Origin: Gibbula magus
Lineage: Eukaryota > Mollusca > Gastropoda > Trochida > Trochidae
Length of the DNA stretch: 64,000 bases
Assembly: GCA_936450465.1 (NCBI GenBank)
Contig: OW388293.1
Coordinates: forward strand, 44,040,982 to 44,104,981
Reading direction: 5' to 3'
Position numbers and translations under genes: made by a program. Positions 12,161 through 24,130 of this stretch are shown in pieces (position 1 is the stretch's first letter; every line of letters begins with the position of its first letter). Below the pieces are notes generated by a model that worked only from the letters and a program-made list of their open reading frames with translations, did no database searches and was not told the origin of the DNA.

Positions 12161-13579
12161 TGTTAATACTTCTGTTTACACATGACAATTGTTTATAAAA
12201 TGTCAACGGTGAAACATTACTTGAAATAAATATTCAAATTTTATTTACTCACATACTTTCCTTCATTTAGTGGAACAATTAGAAAATTAGTTATGTTTGC
12301 AAAGCTTTTGACATGCTATCTTTTCTTGCTAAACTGTGTAGTGTTTCTTTCAGAAATGCACTCTTTTTTCAAACTCTGGTGACATATTCAAATTGGAGAA
12401 TTTATAACAGGATGGTTCGCCAAAGAAAATAGATGGGATTTCCAATTTTACAAGAAATAGCTAATGAATGCAAAGTAAAACTTTCGCCTAATGCTATCAA
12501 AAGGTGTCAAATATATGCAGATTAGGAGTTCCACAGGGCGACACCTTATCATTGATCTGTAACTGTAACATTTTCTGTTATTTTAATCTTATCGTGAGAA
12601 AATGCTGTAATCAATGTCATCACTTCCTAATCCACTAAAACACGCCATTTTTCACATGAAATACACACGTACTTTTGGTCCAATTTGGGTACCACGAAAT
12701 ATCTTCCTAAACAGTTCATTATCCGGAAACCTTGATATCAAAATAATATCTTAATGTGGATTAAATCAATAAGGGTTAGATAGAGTATAAATTACTAGTA
12801 TTAAATTAAACTACTCTCTTGATATTAATATGTCGTGGTAGATGATATAACACATTCACAGATAATCAAAATGTTAATAAGAAACAGCATTCTCAAGACG
12901 TCCTTAATGATGGAATTGCAAACTAGTGTAGATGTACACTCGGAGACTGTGAAGCGTTCATGTGTAAACTGATGGATGTCGTGGTATTGTAAGACACTGT
13001 TAATCTTTTATTTGTAAACTGATGAATGACAGACAGTATTCCGCTTGTTCATTCCCACTGTCAACATGGTAACGTGAACATAAAACCGGGAAGCACAACC
13101 ACTTACTGTCCAGTTTAACACCATAAGTTGATAATACTCTGGATCATGTTCGATACAAATTCAATATTCCTCTTAATGATAGTGAGATGACCAAGTTTCG
13201 ATCTTACCCCATTGACCAAGTTAATCTCGCTTAGTACCTTGATAGCTGGGCATACTGATCTCACTATTTGGCAAGATTGCAATATAAGAATTATTTTTAA
13301 AACGTGTTAAATGAAACATATCAAGCTACATATGACATCAATTTACATATGTGTATATGACAGTTGAAATGCTATTGCTATCATCTTTGATAAAAGAAAG
13401 TATACATTGAAGTTCGTTTTGTATCCTCTATATCTGCTTTCACACTCTGACTCTGTATCAAACTGATTCATTTACGAGTGTACATGTATACTTCCAAAAT
13501 ATTCACTATATGCAATGTAAAAAAAAAAGAAGCTAATAATAAAGAAGTTTAAGTATGGTTGTTTAAGACTCTAGTACCG

Positions 13580-13693
13580 TAGTGCAAAGCCACATGGCGT
13601 TGCAGGCTTTCTCCAATAAATAATACTAGCAGTCGTGATATACGTGAAATACTCTTGAAAGCGGCGTTAAACCCCACCTCACCTCACCTCACC
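13580..13693 (+). repeat. SINE 3' end (CTCAC-tailed), 5' truncated
   Basis: It matches the 3' part of the complete SINE at 59376-59690. Shared blocks are 'agccacatggcgttgc', 'ggctttctcc', 'aatactagcag', 'gtgaaatactcttgaaagcg', then 'ttaaaccccacctcacctca'. The tRNA-related head is absent, as expected for a 5'-truncated retroposed copy. Confidence 0.82.
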
Positions 13694-14180
13694 GTCTAGG
13701 TTGGTCCTATGTTCGACCAAGTCTCATTTACGAATTTCACGCCTCACTTGTTGAACGTAATATTGCTTTTACGGGAATATTTGACAACTGTGACAAATCG
13801 AAACGTTAGAGCAGTTTTATTGTTGTGTCAATTGACGTAATCCTAAATACTCCACTTACATCCTATGCAGTAAGAAAAGTATTCCATTGAAATAAATCCA
13901 TATAAAATAGGATTATTTTTTAGAAAAAAATAGATTAAATCAATGGGATAGATATAGAAGACATAACAAAATGTCTACGTTGATGCTATGTAAGCCATCC
14001 ATGCCAAAGAAGGCTGTATAAGTGTATTATACTTTAGCGCAGTAACTTATTTTCGGGACCTAAATGTCTTATCAAAGCAAAATATCTCTAGTCGCTAATA
14101 TCAACGTCTAGGTTGCTCCTTTATTCGACCAAGTTTCATTTACAAATTTCATACCTCACATGGGAATATTTGACATTTAA
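13692..14180 (+). repeat. Diverged direct repeats around 'gtctaggttg'
   Basis: 'cgtctaggttg.tcct' at 13692 recurs at 14106, each followed by 'ttcgaccaagt.tcattta'. The section with 'ttagagcagt' through 'aaataaatccatataaaata' (13807-13910) recurs diverged at 15505-15615. No protein was recognised. It looks like a dispersed or locally duplicated repeat. Confidence 0.6.
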
Positions 14181-16950
14181 AAAGCCATTTAGATCTAGCA
14201 GTCTAGGATTTCTGTTTAGCAGTGATGATGTTGAGTAGTGATGATGGTAGTACTGAATTTGAAAGATATAAAACAGAGCGAATATAACTAACTGTACAGA
14301 GATTTTGCAATCACGTGAATTGACACCTCTTTAAACGTTGTCACTGAAAAACCACTTTGCACCATATTAATCACTTTACAATCAACTTTAACAATCACTG
14401 GAATAGCTAGAGGGGGCTCTTAAAGCAGTCACGTTGAGCCACGCCCTCATGACGTGAGGTTCATGGATAGTTGCGTTGTGGATTTTCATTATTTGATGAA
14501 GGTGTTGTAAGCGGGGCTAATTTTCCAATGACGTTTTAATTTAACATCTTGTGTTTTCATACGCGTTAATAGTACAGCTCTAATTGGTGCGATTTTTATT
14601 TTATTTTTGGAGCAATGAAACTTTTTCAAAAGATCAGGTACGACTATATTTATAAGAGATAACTTCAAAATTGATTAAGTTCATGGAGATATAAACTCAA
14701 AAAACGCTCTTTATATGTACCTCCATGCACTTAATTAATTGGAAGTCAATTCTTCAGTGTATTTCAGTACAAATATCATATAATTTGGCAGGTTTTTGAA
14801 GCATTGTATCAACGTGAAAACAAATCCAATCACATATCATTGTGACGGTTGTGTGTTCCATGGCATATTCTGATTTCTTGCTTCATTTTAAACAGTTACA
14901 CTTAGCGCTTTAAAGTGACCATTGGTAAATCTTTTCAAAAAGAACATTAGTTTCATCATTATTATCAACTCTGTCAAACATAATCATATATTTCCTCTTA
15001 TAATCAAGCAATGTATTTGTGATGGAATTGTTCTCATTTAGTAGATATGAAAACTTTTAATAGAAAATTAGTGACATTGTGTCTATTTAATTATGCCAAA
15101 ATTCATGAACATGCACCATTGACATGACGAGAACAGGATATGTTTACTCATGGAAATATGATAATTCGTTGTCATTATATGTGATAAATTTTTATTGACG
15201 TTACAATAAATGTAAATTTACATGATATTGCACTTTGATACACATGTATGTGAACAAACTTTCGGCTGCAACTGTACCATATCCCTTTACTTGGCATTAA
15301 ATATATCATATTGGTTTCAGTTGACTGTGTGAAGATTAGGGTACTGTACTTGGCCGACAGGTTCTTTAAAGAGATTCATCCACTATGTATATGTATGGCA
15401 TGGTTGCATTTACTCTTACATTTATTAACACACTCAATACACACATATCTATCATTTTATTATATAAATTCCGTCTGCATGAAAACTTTTAAAACGTGAC
15501 ACATCAAAACTTTAGAGCAGTCTGTTGTGTTGATTAACGCAGTGCTATCAACTCCACTTACATACAATGCGGTGAGAAAATAATTGCATTGAAATAAATC
15601 TATATAAAACAGGATTATTTAAAAAAAAATGTTCTGAATGATTATCAATTTAAGACCAATAATGTGTTTCGGTAACATTTAGTACAATGAAGATGCCTAA
15701 AACATTGTAGGAAGTTTTGACATTATTTTAAACGTGTACTGATACAGTGAGTGATACCCGCTGTTTGTGGCAGACGTCTTGCCTCACCAATTTCATCATT
15801 GTTCATGAATAAAATAATTACTTTGCAACATATCAACGATAAATGAAATTCAGAATGTTATTTTATATTGAGTACGCTATAACGCAACAATAGGTAAACT
15901 GTCATTGCCAACAGGGCAACTGGACACTTACTGTAAAACCTGGAAAGCAACATCCTCAACCCCCTGCCACTTACCCTAACCAGTAAGAGGATATGAGAAA
16001 GATTATTTTATTGGTTTGTTTATAAATAAAGAATTTTCAAAATGTACTTCAGTAAATATGAGGTGAGCAAATCTTCAAAACATAACGATTATAGTTGGTG
16101 TTATTGTCAGTTTTGAACAAAATGTGCGTGCGCAGAAAAAAGATAAATCGTGTAATTGTATAAACGCAACTATTTATCTTATGAATAGTTACTAAACAAA
16201 CGATCTCATGAAAACACCTCGCCATTGATTCAGTCATCTCGGAGCCACCATTTTGTTAACATGTGGGGTGAAGGGCATCGAACGCTGTACAGAGCTTACG
16301 GTAAAAAGGGCAAAGGTTAAAGGCAAATGACTGAAAGTCAGGGATGTGTAAGCTTGACGCACGCTGCTGCTTTGAGGATCGGAAAGCAAGGGAGCTCGCA
16401 TTCTCTTCCCACAGAGGTTACTCCCTTCAGATTCCCGATCCTACCCTCTGTTGTTTTACGCTTGAAATCGGGGTGAGAAAGGGAGTGTCCTGATTGGTTG
16501 CAATTGAATCTAGTTGTGCAATCACCGACGCCGTTGTAAAAGTGACATTTGTCAATGATACGTCATACTGATAAAATAAACATAAGACCAACATTTTCTC
16601 GTTTAATGTGTCTTCCTCGAAATATACTTTTTGATTTTGTGAAAACTATTGATCATATTTATATTTATGAATAAAGAAGACCAAATCCGAGGCAAATACC
16701 AGAAATAGTTCATTTGCGTTATTTACACCAGACATATTCGAAGGACATATGCTAATGAGCAAGATCGTTCAGGGTAAAAAGCCCAGATCTTTGAAGTCAC
16801 TTGGTCAACGTAACCACCGAAAGATCAGTTTTCATTGGTTAAGAAGCAGGGAGATCATATGATATTCCGCTTTCCACCATTAGGGGAATTTGCATCTGCT
16901 CTCAAATTCTCAAATTAATTTGCTGATTGTTAATGTTATCTAAACTATTG
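14181..16950. other. No gene seen; weak repeat family members
   Basis: Only short frames are present. The part from 16260 to 16880 is GC-richer and shares 'aagaagaccaaat.cgag' and surrounding sequence with 21370-21400, so it is probably a distant member of the element at 20900-22615. Nothing else is supported. Confidence 0.4.
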
Positions 16951-17400
16951 GGCAAAAGAAAGTACTCACCTCAGTTGGTTTTGAATAATTCAATTATTAA
17001 AAGAAATCAGATGCATTTGACTATGACACGATACAGTAACACTCATCCGCAGTATTTTGAATGGATTTATCGGTCAATATGGTTAAATTTTAATGAAAAT
17101 ATGTTTGTTTAATGAAGACATGGATAAGAAATGAAATGTACACCAATATGATCCCAAACATGTTAAAATGTTGTAAATATGTAAGTGTAAGTGTGCAGAA
17201 TCAGGCACATTTATAAATGTTAACATATGTCATATATGTCGATTAACAGTTGTGTATCATCACAAATAATTTGTTTAATAAAATCTGAAATTTCTTCTTT
17301 GTAAAAAGTTTCAGTTTTAGATTATGACATCAAAAACATGAGATATTTGCAATTTAAAATCTTACATATGATAAAACCGACAGAAGTGATTACTTTCTTG
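16951..17400 (+). mobile_element. MITE family R1, copy 1 (450 bp)
   Basis: The left end, CAAAAGAAAGTACTCACC...GTTGGTTTTGA, is matched in inverted orientation by the right end, '...aaaaccgacagaagtgattactttcttg'. That gives imperfect ~30-bp terminal inverted repeats. Internal landmarks 'aacatgttaaaatgttgtaa' and 'gtgcagaatcaggcacattta' recur at 19794-20404 (+), 60432-60837 (-) and from 63811 (-). No coding capacity is seen, so this is a non-autonomous element. Confidence 0.75.
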
Positions 17401-18760
17401 TTCCCGGTAGTTCCTTATGATTAACATAAAAACATTGATGTCAAAACTACAAACTTATTTTTCATCGTGTCAACTTAACACCTAAGCAGCATTCGCCACT
17501 TGAATGAGTAAGTAGCTCGATGATAAACTATGAATCAGAAATTTTCGACATTATCCTCTCTCTATGCCAAAGAGATTATCACTCCAATCCAAAGAGCTAA
17601 TATGTTCTCTTGTCCATCATGGCCGATACGATCTTTGTCTGCCACTTCTTTAAACAAGATGCCATTGCTATCTTGTCTAACCAATATTTGAACAATGTTC
17701 ACAATGGTCTCAGCCTGATGATCAGAATGAGATTCTGTAGTTACATAATACGAAATACCTCACTACAGTGGCATTATAATTCTATTAGAATAAATCGATC
17801 GGTATTTCGTATGTATTGTTCAAATATGATTCAAAAGGAAAAAACAAACAACATTGTGAATATATTTGTGTAAGAATTGAGGAGTATGCAAAATCAGTTT
17901 TAATAAAAAATATTGACTTGATAACATTTTGCAAAAACACACTTATACACTGCAGGTGATTAGTATTGTATTAACAATATCTGTCACAATCTAGTACATC
18001 TTCCTCCAGAAAGTGGATACCACAAAAGTAATATATTGCTCATTATGCCCACTGCAACTAACTATATATATTTTAATAATTGCACATATTCTCTGTAGGT
18101 TCAGAGAGAATCAGGCAATGGCGAATAAAGTTTAGAGTCACTCGAGTAACACCATTTTAAACTTTCCAAAGACATCATTTCGTTAAGTCGGGGAATTAGA
18201 TTGAGAAGAATTCCGAAGGCTTGTAATCATTGACTCATCTTTATCTTTGCGTTTCGTTATGTAACAACATCTGCACACGGCATCTTCATATATTCCGGAC
18301 GCAGACGAATCGTCATTTAATTTCTGAATAAATCAACAAATTAAACGCATTGTCATTTCCAGACATCTTCTCATCAACCATAGGTTATGGTATTTAACAT
18401 CATTTACAATCGTGTTAAACAATTTATTTAGATTACTGAGCCTTTTGATCAGTCACAGAGTTGCCAGACAGTACAATTTCTGCGTCTTTGCTCATGCAAC
18501 GATATCGATTAATAGCATCTCCATTTATTTCCATGTATCTATCACACAGACGACTACTCATTTAAATTCACAATACATTAACAACGTAGATTGATGCGGT
18601 TTACAACATTACTATGAAACTACAAACACTCCTTTAATAACTTTTGTTTTTGAACTGATTTACAATACTGCGTCATCATTCAAGGCAATCACATGTAAAC
18701 AGCGAGCCATGTAACGAGCCTTTTGCGGCCTTGTACACTCAGTGTATTATAATGTTATTA

Positions 18761-18895
18761 AGTAAGTAATTCCGTATTGGCCCAGTTACAGGTACGAGGT
18801 TCGTTGCATTGGCACGAGACAAGGTCGAGGGCTAATACAACGGACCGAGGACCTGTAACACGGTCAACGCGGAAATACTTAAGTTATGACAATTT
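18761..18895. repeat. Foldback around 'attggcccagttacaggtac'
   Basis: Left-arm blocks 'aagtaattccgtattggcc', 'gttacaggt' and 'gaggttcgttgcatt' are matched in inverted order by 'ggaccgaggacctgtaac' and 'cgcggaaatactt'. The structure suggests a foldback MITE. Confidence 0.6.
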
Positions 18896-19054
18896 TATTC
18901 ATTAATCTCTTTTCATTATATTTGCACAACAATAAAGAATCTTATTAATATTGAAATAATAATTAGAAACAAGATTGGTGAACATGTCAGCTCTCCAAGT
19001 TGTGAGGCGACAGCTTCGGGCTTTCACGAAATGTGTGACAGCGCATGGTCAGAC

Positions 19055-19125
19055 TCATATTGGCCCAGCTTTTCCTGTATTGGCCCAGTTTTCCTGCATT
19101 GGTCCAGTTTTCCCGTATTGGCCTT
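19055..19125 (+). repeat. Short tandem repeat 'tattggcccagttttcctg'
   Basis: About four copies of a ~19-bp unit. The unit shares 'cgtattggcccagtt' with the foldback at 18761, so the array probably grew from a piece of that element. Confidence 0.65.
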
Positions 19126-19911
19126 GTTGTCGAATCATATGGTGTAGGCCGTAAACACCGCATACATGCCATAACATCGATAGTTAGTTAATAATAAGTA
19201 GTTTTACAGACCAAACACCCCGACAGAGCAGAATGCCTACCCATAGGACAGGGCGATTACAGAGAAAATATGGTGTCATCAATAAATGTCATTGAGTTAA
19301 CATGACATGTCTTAATATTTGGATTTCTTTCTTTTTTAATCTTATTTTTTTATCAGATGTTTCAGATGGAGATTACTCTTCTGAATTAATGTTACTTAAT
19401 TCAAAATATGCTCTCAAGAGTGTGTTTATTTATCATTATCCATTTCATTCACAACAGATAAGTGTTTTGCTTCGTGAATAGCGTCAGTCCCTGTACTCGC
19501 GCTTCAGTTTCTGTACGTTATTGATTCGCTTGATATTGTCACATGTAAAAACTGCAGCCATAATTTCAGATGACCGTCTTCAGGAAATACACCCTATATC
19601 GACAGCCGAGAGGAGTTTAATAACATTTCTATTCAAATCATTTATCAGATATATAAATTCTTCTACATCAATTTTCAATATAAGATGCCTGATGAGGTTA
19701 CTGTTAAAAGTCGAACAACGTAAAATTTATCAACATATCTTATAAACTTTAATTGAACCGAGGATGAAACATTAATATGTTCATATTTCACATAGCAAGA
19801 CAGTTGGTTTCGATTAATTCATTTTTAAATATTAAATCATTTTTTAGATACATTTGATTGTGGCATGATGCAGCGACACATATCTGCAGTAGTTTGAATG
19901 AATGACATTGG

Positions 19912-19986
19912 TAACTGTGGGATTCGAACCCGGGACCTCCGGGTGACAGTTCTACGCTCTAACAGTTGAGCTAATGTTATATCCCA
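19912..19986 (-). repeat. tRNA-derived SINE head nested in R1
   Basis: Minus strand: the D-arm-like 'gctcaactgttagagc' pairs perfectly (GCTC/GAGC), and the B box and T arm read 'cccgggttcgaatccc'. The acceptor ends do not pair and the anticodon stem is broken, so it is a SINE or pseudogene. Sequence to about 20053 is probably its body. Confidence 0.65.
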
Positions 19987-20053
19987 CTTGTCCAAGTAGG
20001 AACGCTATGACCTCACCCTGCCACATTTTGTTAGAATATGTTTGCTAGACGGG

Positions 20054-20121
20054 GGTAAGAAATGAGTGAGTGAGTGAGTTAGTTATTGCTTAACGCCGCT
20101 TCGGCAGTATGGTAAGAAATG
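20054..20121 (-). mobile_element. 46-bp SINE tail with 11-bp target duplication
   Basis: GGTAAGAAATG at 20054-20064 is repeated exactly at 20111-20121. Between them lie 46 bp (20065-20110) that read, on the minus strand, '...cggcgttaagcaataact' followed by a (CACT)n tail. This is only the 3' end of a SINE, inserted after extreme 5' truncation. Confidence 0.85.
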
Positions 20122-20447
20122 AAATTTACACCAAAATGACCCCTACCATGTTTAAGATGTTGTAGATGTGTGCAGAACGAGGCACATTTACTGATTTTGA
20201 CAAAGAAGATGATTTATACACCGATGAACAGTAGTGTTTTATCCAGAATAAGTGTTAAAAAAATGTATAAACACAAATGTATAAAATAAAACACGTAGAA
20301 GTATTCCTTGGCTGAAGACTAGATGCCTGCACTTTTCAGTTTTAGAGTACGTAATAGAAAATCATACATATGACAAAACCAACTGAAGTGTGTACTTTCT
20401 TTTGTACTTCAGTTTATGATAAATAAACCTACACATGTCCATGTCAT

Positions 20448-20690
20448 AAACATATGCAACTTCCAAACGCAAGGCATAACTCTTGCTAGTCTGCATTACT
20501 GGCTGATTTAACCCTTGCGGTATTTCCCTAGCTTTCTTGTGTCGAGGCAGTGAATCGCTGCACTGGAAATGCATAGCGGGCCTGGATTTCTAAACACATA
20601 TTTCTTAAGGAAATACTGCAAGGCCTAAATCAGCCAGTAATGGAGACTGGCAAGAGTTATGCCTTGCATTGGGAAGTTGAAACATATGTG
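20448..20690. mobile_element. Foldback MITE around 'aggcataactcttgc'
   Basis: The left arm, 'acttcc...gcaaggcataactcttgc..gtctgcattactggctgattta', is complemented by the right arm, 'ctaaatcagccagtaatgga..ctggcaagagttatgccttgc...ggaagtt'. The arms are about 80 bp each with a loop of about 85 bp. A decayed relative is visible in arm 1 near 690-860. Confidence 0.8.
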
Positions 20691-20899
20691 GATCAACAGA
20701 GATCAAAGCGAGAATGCCATAGTGTTTTTACTGACACGAGTGTGCATATATGGCATCACCGCGAGTATGTTACTTGCTTTATGATCCATTTTAACTAAGT
20801 CCAGAATTACAATAATAGAAAAGTATCGCTCTCATCAATAGTGAAGTTAATTCTGTGTTCAGTAATAGCCTCAAGAAGTACTTGTATTTAAGCAAAGTG

Positions 20900-22615
20900 A
20901 TGTACATCTTCACAACGTCACAGGCGTAACGAAAAGATTTCCATTTCTTCTCCTTCCGCCCTTGACCTCAATCCTCGCATTTTCAGTGCTAAGATTTTAC
21001 GTACTGCAGGCTAATCGGATAAGCCAATCAGAAGACAGCTTGTATTGCCTCTGTGACTGCATCTTCCCAAGGCAAGGTGAAAATGCATCGAAATAAATTC
21101 TATGCATTTTTTACCTTGCCCTCAACATCACAGAAAACTGTGTAACGAAGCAGCGACATCTATTGTGATCACGAGTTACGCCCCTTACCAGCTGCTTACA
21201 GACAGCCAATGAAATCACCGTTTACATTCGGTACTGCAGAAGTGATAATTCTAAAATTGTTATTTTTAGAAATATACGTTGGGTAAACGTTTCTTCTTGT
21301 ACATTGCAATACTCGTCATATAGTACTTTAATACATGAAAATATATTATCATAAACATGCTAATTAAGAAAGAAGACCAAATGCGAGCCAGGAAGTGTTA
21401 TAAGTTGATTGTTAAGTTTATAACAGAAACATATGTAGTTCATATGCAAATGAGAAATACCCACGTTCAAACAAAGTTAAAAGATTTGAATACAAATCCT
21501 AGCATTGAATAATACTATTTCAATTAGTATAACGTGCTTATTAAAAAAATTTAACGTTTTTAAATAAGAGTTAGTTAGAGTTAGGCACAGTTTATCAAAC
21601 AATAAATCAAATCACAGTTTGTTTAAAAGCGTTATACAGCCTGTATTTTCGGTATGTAGTTCAGTATTAAATAATTGAGATTGTTTAATCGAAATACTAT
21701 GATGCCACACGAGTTATTTGGTATTTTGTAAAAAAAAAGTGTGAAATCATTATATTAATGATAGTTTCATTTAAACTCAACACTTGATTTCTTCGATTTC
21801 GGAGTGAATAACACATGCTAGTTATTTTTAAAACTTATATATGACTTTTTAAAAACTAAGACAAACAACTAAATTGAATCATTCAACGTACTTCCAGCTG
21901 CAAAATTGTGAAATTAACAAACGATACCTGATAACGAGCGCAAAATCATACGCGAAAATTATGAATGTATCCAGTTTGGCAGTCATCATACAGTAACATC
22001 GTAACAGTGCGTCCACTCCATGTACCAACTTTATGGCTTTTGAAGCTGTCCGCTTCGACGTTTTGATTATCGATTACAGGTTTATGAAAGCGAATTGTAA
22101 TTATTTTATTGCCTCAATTGAAAGTTTGTACAAGTCCTGGACTGATCAAAATACTGTCAAAAGTGTGTTACAGTTTGCGACCCAAAATTAGCGGAGAAAT
22201 TGGACGAATTAGAAAAAGTGTTTTCCAGTCTAAATATAGATCAAGTCTATTACGTCAGAAGTTCATATTGCAAGCTGTCTTCTGATTGGCCTATCAGATT
22301 AGCCTGCAGTACGTTAAAATCTTAGCACTGAAAATAGGAAGGATGAGGTCAAGGGCGGAGTGAAAAGATATGGAAATCTTTTCGTTACGCCCGTGACGTT
22401 GTGAAGATGCTGTGACTGTGTCGACCGTCGCTATTTGGAATTGGTTCCGAATGTAAATGGCGATTTCATTGACTGTATGTTAGCAGATGGTAAGGGACGT
22501 AACTCGTGATAACAATAGGTGTCTCTGGTTCGTTTCACCACTTCTGGCTCGGTTGAAGGCAAGGTAAAAAATGGTGAGATCTCGATACATTTTCACCTTG
22601 CCTCGGGAAGATGAG
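20900..22615. repeat. Complex element with two blocks each inverted in place
   Basis: Block a (about 20905-21048, with 'gcctgcagtacgt' on the complementary strand and 'aatcagaagacagcttg') is the reverse complement of about 22268-22412. Block b (about 21060-21225, 'ggcaaggtgaaaatg...cattttttaccttgcc...cagccaatgaaatc') is the reverse complement of about 22447-22612. The order is a-b then a'-b', not the b'-a' expected of one palindrome. The central part is AT-rich and non-coding. Confidence 0.72.
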
Positions 22616-23249
22616 TGATGTATACAATTTTGTCAATATGTTTATTGTCATCGTAGAAAATGATATCAATTATCTGCGGGTACAAATTTATTTGAAGGAA
22701 AACCTTAAGTTATAGAATATCTGTATCGCTGAGTAAATGACAAGATGATAAGGCTTACAGCAACATAAGCGCATATTGCCTATCAGACGGCTCGTGTGAG
22801 ATGTAACATTACCCGCATTGCTGATAACCGGTTTCTAAAATATATAGAAATAAAAGATCAGATGTCATTATTTTGGTATTTTATCAAAGACATTTAAAAT
22901 CGACTTTATCCGAAATCAGTGTTTCCGCTGTTACTGTATGTGATGGCAAGTGTACAAGTGAGTTAATACATCTTTATTGGCTTGACTCTCAGTTTTCTTG
23001 CTTTTTTGGTGCCATGCAGTCTTATCTATGATACGTCAACAGAAACAATGAAACATGTGATATTCGATCATCTCATCTGTTTTTTTGGAAAACTTACAAG
23101 GGCGATTAAAGAAGGCTGAATGAACCGTCATGACACAAAAGTTGATGTGGTCGCTGCATGCAGTGGGTGTGATAATGAACGGTACTGATTGGACACAGAA
23201 CTCAGAAGGAAGGCACAAGGGAGGCAGAGGCATCGCCCCACGTTAGCGA
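22616..23249. other. No feature seen
   Basis: AT-rich sequence with no supported ORF and no clear repeat by eye. Confidence 0.5.
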
Positions 23250-23530
23250 ATGTCTTACATGGCGATCATTGCGCGCTCTTTGCGACCGTAAAACGTCCAT
23301 TGCCCCCTGGGAGCAACCGTTGAGCGACCAGAATCGACGGAGTCCCCTCTGTGGAAGTTTTGAGCATGTTCAAAATGTTGTTGCTGCCCTAAGCGCTCTT
23401 GGTGATCATTCGCGATGTCTCAACATCCCATATGCCACCTCCACACGACACAGCAACCATTCTGCCTTCCTTGAGCGTCCATCGGCGATCTAGATCTGTT
23501 ATCTACTTTGGTCGCCCAGAGGACGCACAA
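23250..23530. other. GC-richer stretch of unknown origin
   Basis: Base composition is clearly higher in GC than in the surroundings, with long but interrupted frames on both strands. On the minus strand, a segment containing RRWTLKEGRMVAVSCGGG is the most protein-like. I could not assign it to a transposase or any host family. It may be a decayed mobile-element gene or an old exon. Confidence 0.25.
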
Positions 23531-23689
23531 CGGTCTCTATGGGGCCTTTACATGGGAACACAATTTACAATTTTAGTTTCCGCATCAGAAATCAATTGGT
23601 ATAGAGAACAATCGTCATTGGGGGTTTCATCTTCATTGAAATTTTACTTTTTAGCTCATCAGGCCGTCCGTCTGTAAATGTTTCGCTTT

Positions 23690-24130
23690 TTCGACTTCTT
23701 CTTTCCAGAACCAATTACTCTAGAGAGCTGAAATTTCATGTACAGACTCCTTTGCTAAAGAGGATTCTAAATTGTAGATATTGTGACCCCGTGACCCCTT
23801 GACCATGGGTCACAACTGTAAAAACTTATTTTCATCCTCTTTTTCAGTTCCAATAGGTTTAGAGAGCTGAAAAGTTGTATGTAGACTCATTGGCCAGTGG
23901 GGATTCTAAATTGTCGATTGGTGACCCCGTGACCCAAAATATGGGTCACAGGGATCATGACTTAAAAACCTATTGTCATCTTTTTCTCCAGTATTAAAGG
24001 CTGTAGAAAGCTGAAATGTTGTGTACATACCTCTTGATCAAAGGTGATTCTACATTGCTGATTTGGTGACCCTGTGACACCAGATATGGGCCACATGGGT
24101 CATGACCTTAAAAGCTTTTTGCTCATCAGG
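23690..24130 (+). repeat. ~140-bp tandem repeat, three units
   Basis: Units start near 23711, 23851 and 23993. Each contains 'agagagctgaaa.tt.tgt', a 'gattcta.attg' block, 'tgaccc.gtgac' and 'atgggtcac'. The flanks read 'gctcatcagg' at 23653 and again at 24121, so the array is bordered by a short direct repeat. This layout is typical of a molluscan dispersed repeat with internal tandem units. Confidence 0.75.

Larger units (their letters stand above)
6461..13579. other. Intergenic or intronic, no gene seen
   Basis: Open frames are short (under 70 codons), AT-rich and without recognisable motifs. The stretch holds the palindrome near 7552, an AT microsatellite at 8104 and a diverged 290-bp tandem repeat from 11455. 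The rest is unstructured by eye. Confidence 0.6.
19794..20404 (+). mobile_element. R1 copy 2, carrying nested SINE insertions
   Basis: R1 landmarks 'ttggtttcgattaattca', 'ctgcagtagtttgaatgaat', 'gacccctaccatgttta' and 'acatatgacaaaaccaac' appear in the same order as in copies 1 and 3. The order is interrupted by a tRNA-like SINE (19912-20053) and by a 46-bp SINE tail (20065-20110). The right end is 'tactttctttt'; the left end is worn. Confidence 0.72.

Noticed and set aside
23269..23493. Transposase or host exon in the GC-richer stretch
   Set aside because: The composition is suggestive, but no catalytic motif or family pattern was found on either strand, so no function is claimed.
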